Below, one piece after another: positions 9,015 to 18,934 of a stretch of 64,000 bases of DNA. The DNA lies in NCBI RefSeq assembly GCF_000517425.1, contig NZ_CP006569.1, positions 4,020,760 to 4,084,759 on the forward strand. The letters are read 5' to 3'. Origin of the DNA: Sodalis praecaptivus (GTDB lineage: Bacteria; Pseudomonadota; Gammaproteobacteria; Enterobacterales; Enterobacteriaceae). Numbering within the stretch: position 1 is the first letter of the stretch; every line of letters begins with the position of its first letter. The position numbers and the translations under genes are program-made. The notes below the pieces were generated by a model, which saw only the letters and a list, made by a program, of their open reading frames with translations, was not told the origin of the DNA and ran no database searches.

Positions 9015-10136
9015 TTGAATAAGAAAGTCGCCCTCATAACCGGTATTACTGGCCAAGATGGTTCATATCTTGCCGAATTCCTTTTGAATAAAGGCTATGA
9101 GGTCCATGGCATAAAACGACGGTGTTCTCAGTTTAATACGCAGCGTATTGAACATATTTTTCAAACGTCACATGATAATAACGCCACACTGAAATTGCAC
9201 CATGGCGATCTCTCAGATACATCAAATTTAACCCGAATATTAGCGGAAGTCCAACCGGACGAAGTTTATAATTTGGGCGCGCAATCCCATGTCGCGGTCA
9301 GCTTTGACTCACCCGAATATACCGCTGATGTCGATGCCATCGGCGCCCTACGGTTGTTGGAGGCTATTCGCTTCCTGGGTCTTAGTGAAAAAACGCGCTA
9401 TTATCAGGCATCCACTTCGGAACTTTTCGGTTTGGTGTGCGAACCGCGACAAAAAGAGACCACGCCTTTCTATCCCCGCAGCCCTTATGCCGTGGCGAAA
9501 ATGTACGCCTATTGGATTACGGTAAACTACCGGGAAGCGTACGGTATTTATGCCTGTAACGGTATTTTGTTTAATCATGAATCGCCACGTCGCGGCGAAA
9601 CTTTCGTTACCCGTAAAATCACGCGCGGTCTGGCAAGTATCGCTCACGGGCTGGAAAAGTGCCTGTATATGGGCAACCTTGGCGCCCTGCGCGACTGGGG
9701 CCACGCGCGCGACTACGTCCGCATGCAATGGATGATGCTGCAACAGGATAAACCCGAGGATTTTGTTATCGCTACCGGTAACCAGTATAGCGTCCGTGAA
9801 TTCATTACCATGGCGGCGCGGGAGCTGGGTATTGACGTTGTTTTTGAAGGTCAGGGTATCAATGAGAAGGCCTTCGTCAGTAAAATTACCGGCGATCTTG
9901 CTCCCTCATTACGCGTCGGCGATGTCATTGTGGAGGTGGACGAACGCTATTTCCGGCCGACCGAAGTAGACACCCTCCTGGGCGATCCCAGCTACGCGCA
10001 GCAGCGGCTCGGTTGGAAACCCGAAATCAGCCTCCAGCAATTAATTGCAGAAATGGTGGAACACGACCTCCAGGCCACACGCCAGCACAGTTTACTCAAG
10101 TCTCACGGTTACGCCGTTTGCCATAGCATCGAATAA
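9015..10136 (+). CDS. gmd: GDP-mannose 4,6-dehydratase
   Basis: Converts GDP-D-mannose to GDP-4-keto-6-deoxy-D-mannose, the precursor of GDP-fucose, GDP-rhamnose and related sugars. It is a Rossmann-fold short-chain dehydrogenase with [12 protein letters not shown] at the N-terminus, catalytic STSELFG and YAVAK, and [17 protein letters not shown]. The TTG at 9015 preceded by CAGGAG gives 373 residues, the E. coli Gmd length; the in-frame ATG at 8970 would add 15 unrelated residues. First gene of a five-gene polysaccharide operon, with AT-richer codon use than its neighbours. Confidence 0.93.
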   Translation: MNKKVALITGITGQDGSYLAEFLLNKGYEVHGIKRRCSQFNTQRIEHIFQTSHDNNATLKLHHGDLSDTSNLTRILAEVQPDEVYNLGAQSHVAVSFDSPEYTADVDAIGALRLLEAIRFLGLSEKTRYYQASTSELFGLVCEPRQKETTPFYPRSPYAVAKMYAYWITVNYREAYGIYACNGILFNHESPRRGETFVTRKITRGLASIAHGLEKCLYMGNLGALRDWGHARDYVRMQWMMLQQDKPEDFVIATGNQYSVREFITMAARELGIDVVFEGQGINEKAFVSKITGDLAPSLRVGDVIVEVDERYFRPTEVDTLLGDPSYAQQRLGWKPEISLQQLIAEMVEHDLQATRQHSLLKSHGYAVCHSIE

Positions 10137-10189
10137 CGTCTGAAAGCGGGTCTTTCCGGCAACATTAAAAAATCAATGATTATTATCAC

Positions 10190-10963
10190 ATGCTAACCGA
10201 TCTGATCATGGCGTTAAAAAAGCCGCAAATCTGGAGCGTGCTTTCTTGGTTTGATATTAAACAACGTTATAAGCGCTCCGTTCTTGGGCCATTTTGGGTA
10301 ACTTTAAGCACCGGCGTCCTGGTGGGAATGTTAAGCGTATTATGGTCCACGCTTTTCAAATTGGATGTTCGCGATTATTTACCTTTCTTTTCCATAGGGC
10401 AGGTCGTCTGGACCTATATATCGTTGCAACTTACGGAAGCTTGCAATGGATTTGTGCAATTCGACTATATTATCAAACAAAGCAGCACCTCTTTTTGCTC
10501 ACTGATCTTGCGTATCTTGAGCCGAAACGTCATCGTTTTTGCGCACAATTTCATTATCATCGCGTTGGTTATCACACTCGTGGGCCCAGGCTGGCATTGG
10601 CGAATGCTCTGGTTTCTGCCGGGATTATTCATCCTGACCACATCGCTTTTTTTCTGCTCTATTATTCTCGCCATTATCTGTACACGTTTCCGGGATGTAT
10701 TGATGATAATGCAAAACCTCCTCATTATTGCTTTCTATTTCACCCCCATTATGTGGAAAACGGAGCAAGTGCCCGCAGCGATGTTGCATTACATCAATTA
10801 CAATCCCCTAGTCTATTACTTCAACATCATTCGCCCGCCGTTGTTGGGCGTGATGCCCGACGCGCATTCGCTAAGCGTTGCGCTCATCATCACTGTTATC
10901 CTTTTTTTACTGGCAATGCTATTGCTAGACAGAACGCGGCGTCGAATCGCCTACTGGTTATAA
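10190..10963 (+). CDS. polysaccharide ABC exporter permease (Wzm/ABC-2 type)
   Basis: 257-residue inner-membrane protein with about six hydrophobic helices. WFDIKQRYKRSVLGPFW near residue 20 is the conserved N-terminal motif of Wzm/KpsM-type exporters of O-antigen or capsule. It lies 3 bases before the ATPase gene and would form the transporter with it. Confidence 0.88.
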   Translation: MLTDLIMALKKPQIWSVLSWFDIKQRYKRSVLGPFWVTLSTGVLVGMLSVLWSTLFKLDVRDYLPFFSIGQVVWTYISLQLTEACNGFVQFDYIIKQSSTSFCSLILRILSRNVIVFAHNFIIIALVITLVGPGWHWRMLWFLPGLFILTTSLFFCSIILAIICTRFRDVLMIMQNLLIIAFYFTPIMWKTEQVPAAMLHYINYNPLVYYFNIIRPPLLGVMPDAHSLSVALIITVILFLLAMLLLDRTRRRIAYWL

Positions 10964-10966
10964 ACG

Positions 10967-11698
10967 ATGCAAGCCATTATCAAAGTGGAAAAACTCTCCG
11001 TTGAGTTTCCTATTTATACCGCCTCTCAACGCAGTTTAAAAAAATTACTGTTTCGGCGTGCAGTGGGCGGCAATCTGGCCAAGCACCATCAGGCGCTGGC
11101 GGTGAAAGCGCTGGATAATGTTTCCTTTGAAGTCCACCAAGGTGAGCGCGTGGCGCTGTTAGGCGGCAACGGCGCCGGCAAAACCACCTTATTACGGGTT
11201 TTGGCCGGCGTCTATCACCCGACCGGCGGCCGCCTATCCATACGCGGCGAGGTGGTGTCGCTTATCGATATGGCCATGGGGATGGAAAGCGAGGCGACCG
11301 GTTACCAGAACATTTTTATCCGCGGTTTACTGCTCGGCCTGACCATGAAACAGATAGCGCGCCAGGTTCCGTTTATCATCGAATTTAGCGAGCTGGGGGA
11401 ATATATCTCCCTGCCGGTGCGTACTTATTCCAGCGGTATGCTGCTGCGCCTGGCGTTCGCCATTATTTCCGTCTTACAGCCCAGCGTGTTGCTGATGGAT
11501 GAATGGCTAACGGTAGGAGACAGTCAATTTCGCGAAAAAATGAGTAAAAAATTGCAGCAGATGGTAGATCGGTCCGCGGTGATGATTCTGGCCTCACACT
11601 CCCGCGAGACCATCAAGGCGTTTTGCAATACCTTTTTTCTTATGCAAAACGGATCGCTACGTCAAATAAGCCGCAGGGAAATTGATGATTATATTTAA
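10967..11698 (+). CDS. polysaccharide ABC exporter ATPase (Wzt type)
   Basis: 243-residue ATPase with Walker A GGNGAGKTT near residue 64, a signature-like TYSSGM and Walker B VLLMDEW. It lacks the C-terminal carbohydrate-binding extension of long Wzt proteins, so chain-terminus recognition is not expected. Partner of the preceding permease. Confidence 0.9.
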   Translation: MQAIIKVEKLSVEFPIYTASQRSLKKLLFRRAVGGNLAKHHQALAVKALDNVSFEVHQGERVALLGGNGAGKTTLLRVLAGVYHPTGGRLSIRGEVVSLIDMAMGMESEATGYQNIFIRGLLLGLTMKQIARQVPFIIEFSELGEYISLPVRTYSSGMLLRLAFAIISVLQPSVLLMDEWLTVGDSQFREKMSKKLQQMVDRSAVMILASHSRETIKAFCNTFFLMQNGSLRQISRREIDDYI

Positions 11699-11712
11699 TC
11701 AGGGAGTCGACG

Positions 11713-12651
11713 ATGGAACAGGACGCTAAAATCCTCATTACCGGCGCCAATGGCGTGTTGGGCCACGGACTGCGGCATGCGCTGCAGAAACGGGGATATC
11801 GTCATCTCCTTTGCCCGAACCGCCAGGAGCTGAACGCGCTGGATGCGCAACAGATGGACGACTTCTTTTCTTATCATCGGCCGCACTACGTTTTTCATCT
11901 TGCCTCGCTGGTATTTGGTCTGCTGGGCAATATGGAAAACCAGCTCAACGCTATCGCGACCAATACGCTGATAAATCAGCAGCTGTTTCTGGCCTGCCAG
12001 CGGTATCCGGTACGTAAGATCTTTTTTGCCAGTACCGTCGCCGGCTATGGTTACCCTTATCAGTCACTGCCGTTAACCGAGCCCTATTTCTTTAGCGGCG
12101 CGCCTCATGCCGGCGAATACGGTTATGCTATGGCAAAACGCCATGCGCTGGGCTACTTGGAAATCCTGCGCCGGGAATATGATATTGATTACTGCTACGG
12201 TATTTTTACCAACCTGTTCGGCCCGTACGATCGCTTCGATATTCACTGCGGCCACGTAATTCCTTCGCTGATTGAAAAAGCCGCCGCCAGCGTCCAGCGG
12301 CAGGATCGCTGCCTCCATGTTTGGGGACGGCCGGAAACCAGCCGCGATTTCATGTTTAGCGAAGAAGCCGGCGCTGCGGCACTGCACGCCTTTTTGCACG
12401 GCAGCGGTATGGTCAATATTGCCAGCGGCTGCGAATCAACTCTGGCGCAGGTGGTGGCGGCAATCAACCTCTGCCATCAGCCTCGCCTGAATATCGTTTG
12501 GGACGCCGACGCGCCGATAGGCGTCGCCAAACGCAGCGTCGATATCAGCCGGTTACGCGCCCTCGGCTATTACCCCACGTCCAACCTTAATGATGCCATC
12601 GCTCAAACCATCGATTGGCACCGGCAAAATAGAGACAGGATCCGCAAATGA
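11713..12651 (+). CDS. NAD-dependent nucleotide-sugar epimerase/reductase (GDP-fucose synthase-like)
   Basis: 312-residue extended short-chain dehydrogenase with TGANGVLGHGL at the N-terminus and catalytic YGYAMAK near residue 140. Placement after gmd suggests it turns GDP-4-keto-6-deoxymannose into a 6-deoxyhexose such as GDP-fucose (WcaG/Fcl role) or a rhamnose-type product. Sequence alone does not decide. It overlaps the next gene by 4 bases (ATGA). Confidence 0.8.
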   Translation: MEQDAKILITGANGVLGHGLRHALQKRGYRHLLCPNRQELNALDAQQMDDFFSYHRPHYVFHLASLVFGLLGNMENQLNAIATNTLINQQLFLACQRYPVRKIFFASTVAGYGYPYQSLPLTEPYFFSGAPHAGEYGYAMAKRHALGYLEILRREYDIDYCYGIFTNLFGPYDRFDIHCGHVIPSLIEKAAASVQRQDRCLHVWGRPETSRDFMFSEEAGAAALHAFLHGSGMVNIASGCESTLAQVVAAINLCHQPRLNIVWDADAPIGVAKRSVDISRLRALGYYPTSNLNDAIAQTIDWHRQNRDRIRK

Positions 12652-13898
12652 AAAGAATCGCCATCGTATCGAGTTTCGCCGAAAGCTGTGGCAACGCTTA
12701 TTTCACCCAAATATTGGTGAATTCAATGCGCCGCCTTGGCTACCACGTGGAATGTTTGGGCCTGAATCTGTTGCTCACGCAATCCACCAGCCGAGCCATC
12801 CGCGCCAGAGCCGATGAACATATCGATGAGATTTGTGCACGGCTGAAGACTTTTGACGGGGTGAATATCCAATTTGAATCAGGTTTGTATGGCTCGCTAC
12901 CCGGCGATATTCTTCGCCGCGCCCGTAAGCTCATCGACGCCAATCCTAATACCAGTATCACCCTGCACAGTCCACGCCTGCTGAGCGAAACCGCTACGCA
13001 GCGCGAGGCGATCAAAATGGCCCTGCGATTGTCATTTAAGCGCGCGCTACAGCTTTACGTTGAACCGCTCCGGCAAAACATTCCGATGCGAATCAACCAT
13101 CGCCTAATACGCTATCTCAAGCAGCGTAATATCAATATCATCGTTCACACGCTGCGCGCCCGTGAGCAAATTGAGATGTACCACAACTACCGCAACGTGG
13201 CGGTTCATCCGCTGAAGATCGTCGATGACTACACCGACATCAAGCCGGACCTGATGGACGCTATCCGCAGGAAATACCGCTTTGGCAAAGACGTGAAGAT
13301 TATCGGCATGTTCGGTTTCATCAATGAATACAAAGGGCACACCCTGGCGATCAAAGCATTAGCCTGTCTGCCACGCAATTATAAACTTCTGCTGTTCGGA
13401 CGTCAGCATCCGCAAACCATTAGAAAAAATGAACCGGTAAGCCATTACACTCATTTGCTACAGGCGAAGATCGAAGAGGCCAAACTCGAAGACCGCGTGT
13501 TCTTTATGGGAGAATATGAGCATGAAGCCTTCGTGAGTCTCGTGGCGGCGGTGGATGTCGTCTGGCTACCCTATGTGGAGAATGGTCAGGACGGATCCGG
13601 CATAGCCTCTATCGCGTTCGACGTCTCGGAGTGCGTACTTTGCTCCTCCTCGTTCGCTTTCGATGAGATGTTCCGGCTGCTGCCCCATTATGACAATTAC
13701 ATGCGTTTCGATATCGGAAATTACATGGAACTTGCCAGTAAGACCTGCAATTTCTTGCCGATAACACCCGCCGCTGGTCGCAGCGCGCAGCCGGTGTTTA
13801 GCACCGATAGCCAGGCGGAACTGTATGTCCGGCTTAGCCTGGGCGAACCGCTGCATGAAACGATGGCCTGCGAAGTAGATGCGTTACCGGCAACGTGA
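12648..13898 (+). CDS. glycosyltransferase, family 4-like
   Basis: 416-residue protein with a GT-B appearance: [15 protein letters not shown] at the N-terminus, and [11 protein letters not shown] with LFGRQHPQ in the nucleotide-binding half. Only one glycosyltransferase is visible in this cluster, so the glycan is either simple or assembled with enzymes from elsewhere. The gene ends 77 bases before tRNA-Gly copy 2. Confidence 0.75.
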   Translation: MKRIAIVSSFAESCGNAYFTQILVNSMRRLGYHVECLGLNLLLTQSTSRAIRARADEHIDEICARLKTFDGVNIQFESGLYGSLPGDILRRARKLIDANPNTSITLHSPRLLSETATQREAIKMALRLSFKRALQLYVEPLRQNIPMRINHRLIRYLKQRNINIIVHTLRAREQIEMYHNYRNVAVHPLKIVDDYTDIKPDLMDAIRRKYRFGKDVKIIGMFGFINEYKGHTLAIKALACLPRNYKLLLFGRQHPQTIRKNEPVSHYTHLLQAKIEEAKLEDRVFFMGEYEHEAFVSLVAAVDVVWLPYVENGQDGSGIASIAFDVSECVLCSSSFAFDEMFRLLPHYDNYMRFDIGNYMELASKTCNFLPITPAAGRSAQPVFSTDSQAELYVRLSLGEPLHETMACEVDALPAT

Positions 13899-13974
13899 CC
13901 CGTTGCAAAACAGTGTAGTGCGGCACGCCGTCATCGGGGGGCGACATTGCCAAACGCGTTCACGTGAAGGAAAT

Positions 13975-14049
13975 TGGAGCGGGAAACGAGGCTCGAACTC
14001 GCGACCCCAACCTTGGCAAGGTTGTGCTCTACCACTGAGCTATTCCCGC
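13975..14049 (-). tRNA. tRNA-Gly(GCC), copy 2
   Basis: 75 bases, identical to copies 1 and 3 including the encoded CCA. It is separated from copy 1 by 8.7 kb and from copy 3 by 14.4 kb of unrelated genes, whereas the E. coli glyVXY copies are tandem. Confidence 0.97.
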
Positions 14050-14380
14050 TGGGTTGCCGCTTACCGGTAGCGTTAGGTGCCGGTTGGCGCTAATGGGTAA
14101 ATCGAAACAGAAAAAGCAACGGGTATTTATTGCTAATGAATTGAATACTGATGCTTTTCCTATCCCCTGTTGGGGAGTGGGCGCTATTATGGCGATGTTT
14201 CGCGTCTCTGGCAAGGGCCGCTACCGCTTCCCAAAGGCGTTTGCCGAAATCTTGTTCATTGCGCCGGCAAGCGGCGATGCTCACGACCCTATAGCGCGGC
14301 GCGGCAGTTCACGTTGACGACACTGTCCACCTGGAGGCTAGCGCTTCACGCCAGCCACGCCAGCCACAGCATCGTTGCGC
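14050..14380. other. leader and promoter region of tRNA-Gly copy 2
   Basis: No gene supported. The stretch holds the tRNA promoter described next, a CCCCTGTTGGGG hairpin at 14164-14175 in the presumed leader, and an AT-rich tract. The rest runs into the 3' end of the LysR gene. Confidence 0.5.
14186..14214 (-). promoter_or_regulatory. stable-RNA type promoter of tRNA-Gly copy 2
   Basis: Minus strand: TTGCCA (14209-14214), 17-base spacer, CATAAT (14186-14191), then a GC-rich discriminator AGCGCCC, as in stringently controlled tRNA promoters. It would give a leader of about 130 bases before the tRNA. Confidence 0.5.
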
Positions 14381-15238
14381 CTAGGGCCACAGCAGGCTGT
14401 CGCGCGAGGTACTGAGCGACACCAGCGCCGGTTTATAAATCATCAATGGCTCCGCCAGCGGGCAGGCAATATAGTTACCGTGCGGGCTCGGCACGAATTC
14501 CGAGCGGGGAATAAACGCGGCGCCGTCAAAACCCTGTTCCATCATTTCCAAAATCAGGCTGGGCTCCGAGACTTTGATACTAATATTCACCGGCGTCAGC
14601 GTCTCGTAAAGGGTGTTGCGCAGCATTTCATAGGTCCCCTCACCGCCGATACGGTGCAGCAAAATAAGCGGCAGGCCGCTAAAATCATCAAATTTTAACG
14701 CTCTGCCGGCAAACCGCGCGGCATCATGGCTGGAAATCACGGCCAGCGTGTCGATGGGCGCCAGCTCACGCAGGGACCAGGGCGTTTTATCGGCGGGACA
14801 CTGCATTAAGGCGATATCGATAGCGTGATTGAGCAGCATCTCTTCGAGATGGCTGGAATCCGATACCAGAATGTGGATATCCCATTCTGGCCGTTGGCGA
14901 TAATAATCCAGCAACAGCGTGGTAAAATAGCGGAGAAACAGATAGGAAACGCCGATAGAGACCACCCGTTTTTTGCGGGTGGCTATCTGACGGGTTTGCT
15001 GTTGCAGGCTATTGACCTTACTTAGAATGTCGCAAGCCTGACGATAAAGGAATGTTCCTGCCTCGGTGAGTCGCATTCGCCGCGAGGTGCGAATGAACAG
15101 TGGCGATCCAATTTCGTTTTCCAGTTCCTGAAGACGTTTCCCCAGCGGCGGTTGTGCCATATTCAATAGCTTCGCGGCCTTGCTGATGGAGCCCTGTTCC
15201 GCGATGGTGCAAAAATACTGCAACCTTTTCAGATCCAA
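14381..15238 (-). CDS. LysR-family regulator of the aromatic decarboxylase operon
   Basis: 285 residues. The helix-turn-helix at 1-60 (IAEQGSISKAAKLLNMAQPPLGK) is followed by a substrate-binding domain. It is the last gene of a same-strand series: decarboxylase, UbiX-like, DUF554, then this gene. It probably responds to the aromatic acid substrate of the decarboxylase. Confidence 0.9.
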   Translation of the reverse strand: MDLKRLQYFCTIAEQGSISKAAKLLNMAQPPLGKRLQELENEIGSPLFIRTSRRMRLTEAGTFLYRQACDILSKVNSLQQQTRQIATRKKRVVSIGVSYLFLRYFTTLLLDYYRQRPEWDIHILVSDSSHLEEMLLNHAIDIALMQCPADKTPWSLRELAPIDTLAVISSHDAARFAGRALKFDDFSGLPLILLHRIGGEGTYEMLRNTLYETLTPVNISIKVSEPSLILEMMEQGFDGAAFIPRSEFVPSPHGNYIACPLAEPLMIYKPALVSLSTSRDSLLWP

Positions 15239-15312
15239 AGTCCCTCCTCTCTCACAGGTCCGGCGTTAAGCCGTTAGCGAATAGTATGGCGCCCACCGCG
15301 CGCCGCCGGGCG

Positions 15313-16029
15313 TTAATGTATCAGCAACGTCCAAAGATATGATACCGGCATCGCCAGTATCAGCGCCGGCAGCATATTCGCTACCGGAAAAGATTTGATG
15401 CCGGCGATACGAAAACCGGCGGCCAGCATGACAAACCCGCCGGCGGCGGTAAAGTCGTTCATCATTGGCCCGGTAATATGCGGCATAATGAGCACGGCGG
15501 ACGAGGCCAGCAGCAGTTGAATAATCAACTGCGGGATGGCGATAACCGCTACCGCATAGCCGAGTACCGTGGCGAAAATGGCGGCGGTAAAAATATCCAT
15601 AATCGACTTCACCAGCAAAATATTGGGATCATGGGTCATACCCTCGGTCATGGCGCCGATAATACCGGTTCCGCTTGCGCAAAACAGTACCATGATGGCG
15701 ACATACTTTTCGGTGAACACCAAAGGATCCATCCCGGCGTCAGCGGTCTGAAACCGGCTGACCCAGCCTTTCGCCAAATTACCCACTTTGCCGATTTTTT
15801 TCTCCAGGAATATCCATTCCCCCAACGCGCTTCCGATAATCAGCGCCAGTACCACCGCCGGCAGACTATGAATTTTACCAATCAGAACAATGCCAAGACC
15901 CATGGACGACAGACCAAAGGTCATCGGCAGCGCCACGCGCAGCCTTTCAGGCACTTTAGTGCCGAGAAAGGCACCGACAAGCCCCCCTATCAGCACGGCG
16001 CTCCCATTGACAAACGGGCCCACTACCAT
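15313..16029 (-). CDS. DUF554 membrane protein (YqgA-like)
   Basis: 238-residue inner-membrane protein of the DUF554/YdfK family with seven or so hydrophobic segments (GPFVNGSAVLIGG, GLSSMGLGIVLIG). The ATG at 16029 has AGGAG upstream; the longer frame to 16095 has none. Function is not known. In the decarboxylase operon it might move the substrate or product, which is inference. Confidence 0.8.
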   Translation of the reverse strand: MVVGPFVNGSAVLIGGLVGAFLGTKVPERLRVALPMTFGLSSMGLGIVLIGKIHSLPAVVLALIIGSALGEWIFLEKKIGKVGNLAKGWVSRFQTADAGMDPLVFTEKYVAIMVLFCASGTGIIGAMTEGMTHDPNILLVKSIMDIFTAAIFATVLGYAVAVIAIPQLIIQLLLASSAVLIMPHITGPMMNDFTAAGGFVMLAAGFRIAGIKSFPVANMLPALILAMPVSYLWTLLIH

Positions 16030-16048
16030 TATTAACTCCTTCTTTCTT

Positions 16049-16618
16049 CTATTTTTTTTCACCCCAGCGCGTGAGGTCCCCAACGTCCAGATCAAAAAGA
16101 TCCAGCGCGCGGGCTACGCTGTGATGAACGATGTCATCCACCGATTGGGGTTGTTGATAAAAGGCGGGAACGGGGGGATAAATAATCCCGCCCATTTCGC
16201 TCACCAGATGCATATTTCTAATCTGTGTCAGATTAAGCGGTGTCTCACGCACCATTAGCACCAGGCGCCGACGCTCTTTTAGAATAACGTCCGCCGCCCG
16301 GGTTAACAAATTACCGGCTAACCCGTGGGCAATGGCTGCTAATGAATTCATAGAGCAAGGCGCGATAATCATGCCAAGGGTTTTAAAGGAGCCGCTGGCA
16401 ATAGCGGCGCCGAGATGATGAATGCTGTGGACCTCATCGGCCAGGGCGACCACCTGCTCCCGCTGCCAGTGGGTTTCCATCGCGCGGGTGACTTCCGCCC
16501 CTTTGGTCACCACCAAATGCACTTCGATATCTTGGTCACGCAGCAGCGTTAGCGCTTTCATGCCGTACTGGAAACCGGATGCGCCGCTGATACCCACGAT
16601 AATGCGCCTTTTGCCCAC
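16049..16618 (-). CDS. UbiX/Pad1-family flavin prenyltransferase
   Basis: Makes prenylated FMN, the cofactor that UbiD-type decarboxylases need. It has 189 residues, with [10 protein letters not shown] at the N-terminus and [12 protein letters not shown] near residue 140. It starts 11 bases after the decarboxylase stop, the usual pairing of a Pad1/KpdB-type enzyme with an AroY/KpdC-type partner. Confidence 0.9.
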   Translation of the reverse strand: MGKRRIIVGISGASGFQYGMKALTLLRDQDIEVHLVVTKGAEVTRAMETHWQREQVVALADEVHSIHHLGAAIASGSFKTLGMIIAPCSMNSLAAIAHGLAGNLLTRAADVILKERRRLVLMVRETPLNLTQIRNMHLVSEMGGIIYPPVPAFYQQPQSVDDIVHHSVARALDLFDLDVGDLTRWGEKK

Positions 16619-16629
16619 GGCCGCCTCTC

Positions 16630-18111
16630 TTATACAAAATCTGGCAGAAAACGTTTCACATCAACCCGTTTGAACTTGGAACGTTCAAAGTGCGCCTTGA
16701 GGTGCCAGGGGACGGTACAATCAAAAATCGTCTTGCACGTCATCCCTTGCTGCAAAATGCTCGGGCTGTAGGACGGCATTTGCGATGGATCGAGCGGATG
16801 GCAGCGCACGCCGGGAATGAAAACGGTATCGACGTCACCCTGATAACGCGTCTGCATCGCCCAAAGAATGTCGTCGGTGTCAAAAATGTCGACATCCTCA
16901 TCTACCACAATCACCTGCTTAAGTTCCGAGAATGCGGCAAAGGCAATAAGCGCGGCCTGCCGCTGGCGGCCTTCATCCACCGGCGAGGCTTTGCGAAATT
17001 GCAGCACCGCCAGTAGCTTACCGCCGCCGGCGGTATGCGCGTTCACGTTCAGGACGCGCCCCGGCATGGCGCGGTCGAGCATATCGAGAATGCTGGCCTC
17101 GGTCGGAATGCCCGCCATGCTGACATGCTCGCCGCTGGGACCAAGCGTGGTTTGTAAAATCGGCTGACGGCGGTGAGTTACCGCTTTGACTTTAATCACC
17201 GGCAGCGCGTCTTTGGCCTCGCCGGTGTAGCCCGGAAACTCCGGCATGGCTTTACCGGTATGGGTATTCTGGTCCTCACGTACGCGCACATGCGGCAACA
17301 GCTCGCCTTCAATAACGATTTCCGCCTGGGCAATGGCGCGTTCATCAATGGTCAGGCACTGCGCCAGTTCCACCGGTTTACCGCGTAGTGCGCCGGCGAT
17401 ACCGAGTTCGTTAAAGCCCAGCGGCGTGGTGGGCGGCTCGAAGCAGGCGGCGATTTCAATCGCCGGATCGACGCCGATGCTAATAGAAATCGGCAACGCC
17501 TTGCCCGCCTTCTCCGCTTTTTCGCGGAAAGCATCAATATGACGGCCGGGCGTCAGCCACATCGACAGTTCATCCCGGCTCTGAATACACAACCGGTGAA
17601 TGGTGATATCCGATTCGCGCGTGTCGGGATCAGAGGCGTAGCACATGCCCATCGTGAAATAAGGGCCGGCATCCTCTTCCGTATTGGTGGGCGCAGGCAG
17701 TAACGTACGCAAATCAAAGGCCGGATCATCGGCGTAATGGACGACTTCCTGGCAAACCGGCGCACCAGAGGCCAGCACCGGGGCGATGGCACGATGAACC
17801 GAGTCACGTAGCAAAAAACCCAGCTTTTCCGGCGCACAATCGAGCAAATGGCCGACGCGTTCGCGGGTGGACATCAGACCGGTCACCACGCGCACCTCGG
17901 GAAAACCTTTAATCTTATTGAACATCATGGCCGGCCCCTTACGGGTCGGACGTTCGCAGGTCCCCCCCGCCCCGACATAACGATAAACGCCGGATAATTC
18001 GGCGTGAGGATCGACTTCGGTATCGGTGCTGACAAATTCACCGTCTCTTTTTTTAAGTAATTCGATGGCTGAGCGTAAATCATAGGGGGCCGTTTCTTTG
18101 TGACTTGACAT
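16630..18111 (-). CDS. UbiD-family hydroxybenzoate decarboxylase (AroY/LpdC-like)
   Basis: Prenyl-FMN-dependent non-oxidative decarboxylase of aromatic hydroxy acids. The 493 residues resemble remembered Klebsiella AroY (protocatechuate) and LpdC (gallate) more than UbiD of ubiquinone synthesis: [66 protein letters not shown] and the C-terminal [17 protein letters not shown]. The start at 18111 has GGAGGG upstream and replaces a longer frame to 18141. Substrate is inferred, not shown. Confidence 0.85.
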   Translation of the reverse strand: MSSHKETAPYDLRSAIELLKKRDGEFVSTDTEVDPHAELSGVYRYVGAGGTCERPTRKGPAMMFNKIKGFPEVRVVTGLMSTRERVGHLLDCAPEKLGFLLRDSVHRAIAPVLASGAPVCQEVVHYADDPAFDLRTLLPAPTNTEEDAGPYFTMGMCYASDPDTRESDITIHRLCIQSRDELSMWLTPGRHIDAFREKAEKAGKALPISISIGVDPAIEIAACFEPPTTPLGFNELGIAGALRGKPVELAQCLTIDERAIAQAEIVIEGELLPHVRVREDQNTHTGKAMPEFPGYTGEAKDALPVIKVKAVTHRRQPILQTTLGPSGEHVSMAGIPTEASILDMLDRAMPGRVLNVNAHTAGGGKLLAVLQFRKASPVDEGRQRQAALIAFAAFSELKQVIVVDEDVDIFDTDDILWAMQTRYQGDVDTVFIPGVRCHPLDPSQMPSYSPSILQQGMTCKTIFDCTVPWHLKAHFERSKFKRVDVKRFLPDFV

Positions 18112-18295
18112 ATTCCCTCCGGCGAATAATGCGAAACACAATAATTGGCAAGAACTATAGCGCCAATAAAATGAAGGGAAAACTACCGTTTATATTTCCT
18201 CGCCAAACCTTTTTGGTTTAGGAGAGAATTAACCGTATCAACGTGAGTCAAAGAATAACGCTGCGGATAAGAAAATTGATAAAAACACTGATATA

Positions 18296-18838
18296 TCAAC
18301 TGCGTTCTATTTTCTTGGCGGCTTCATCCAGCGCATCGATTATGGCGTGCAGGGCGGCCTTGGATATATCGGCTTGTGATAGTCGCGTATTTAACGCGGT
18401 TTTCATATTATGAATTGCCCGCTCAACTTCAGGAAGACGACGATTATTTACCAGAATTGTTAATGATGTTAAACGATTTATAATCTTCGTTACGCGCTCC
18501 CGGTTTTCCTGTAGCAAAATAGTGCCTTTTCGATCGGCCATATAAGCTTTACGTTTATCACCCACGTCCTGCACGCGAATACCGCCCGTCTCTTCCAGCA
18601 ACGTCAGGTTCGGATAGATGATACCGGGACTCGGGGTATATTCGCCCTGGGAAAGATCCTCGATAGCTTTGATAAGCTCATAACCGTGGGCGGGCCCCTG
18701 GGTGAGAAAATGCAGAATCAGAAGCCGTATTTCGCTGGCCTCCAGCATCTTTTCCCGCCGTTTGCGGCGCACGCTGGCGCACGCGGCACGACGCTCGTTA
18801 TCGGGGGTCAGCGGGGCAGCGCTGTGATCGGGTTTCAT
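18296..18838 (-). CDS. PadR-family repressor, YqjI-like
   Basis: 180-residue PadR winged-helix protein. HGYELIKAIEDL and YTPSPGIIYPNL closely match E. coli YqjI, the nickel-responsive repressor of yqjH. E. coli YqjI carries a His/Cys-rich N-terminal extension for metal binding. Here the first 30 residues have only one His and one Cys and many Arg, so the metal-sensing arm looks lost or replaced. It lies 96 bases after the yqjH-like gene on the same strand, unlike the divergent E. coli pair. Confidence 0.8.
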   Translation of the reverse strand: MKPDHSAAPLTPDNERRAACASVRRKRREKMLEASEIRLLILHFLTQGPAHGYELIKAIEDLSQGEYTPSPGIIYPNLTLLEETGGIRVQDVGDKRKAYMADRKGTILLQENRERVTKIINRLTSLTILVNNRRLPEVERAIHNMKTALNTRLSQADISKAALHAIIDALDEAAKKIERS

Positions 18839-18934
18839 CGCTTGTCCGGGCCTGCCATGAAAGGAGGTTGATAGTAGTCCGCCGCCCGCTAAAATTCAAC
18901 TCGGCCGACGGCAGGCTAAAGGCAGGCATAGAGG

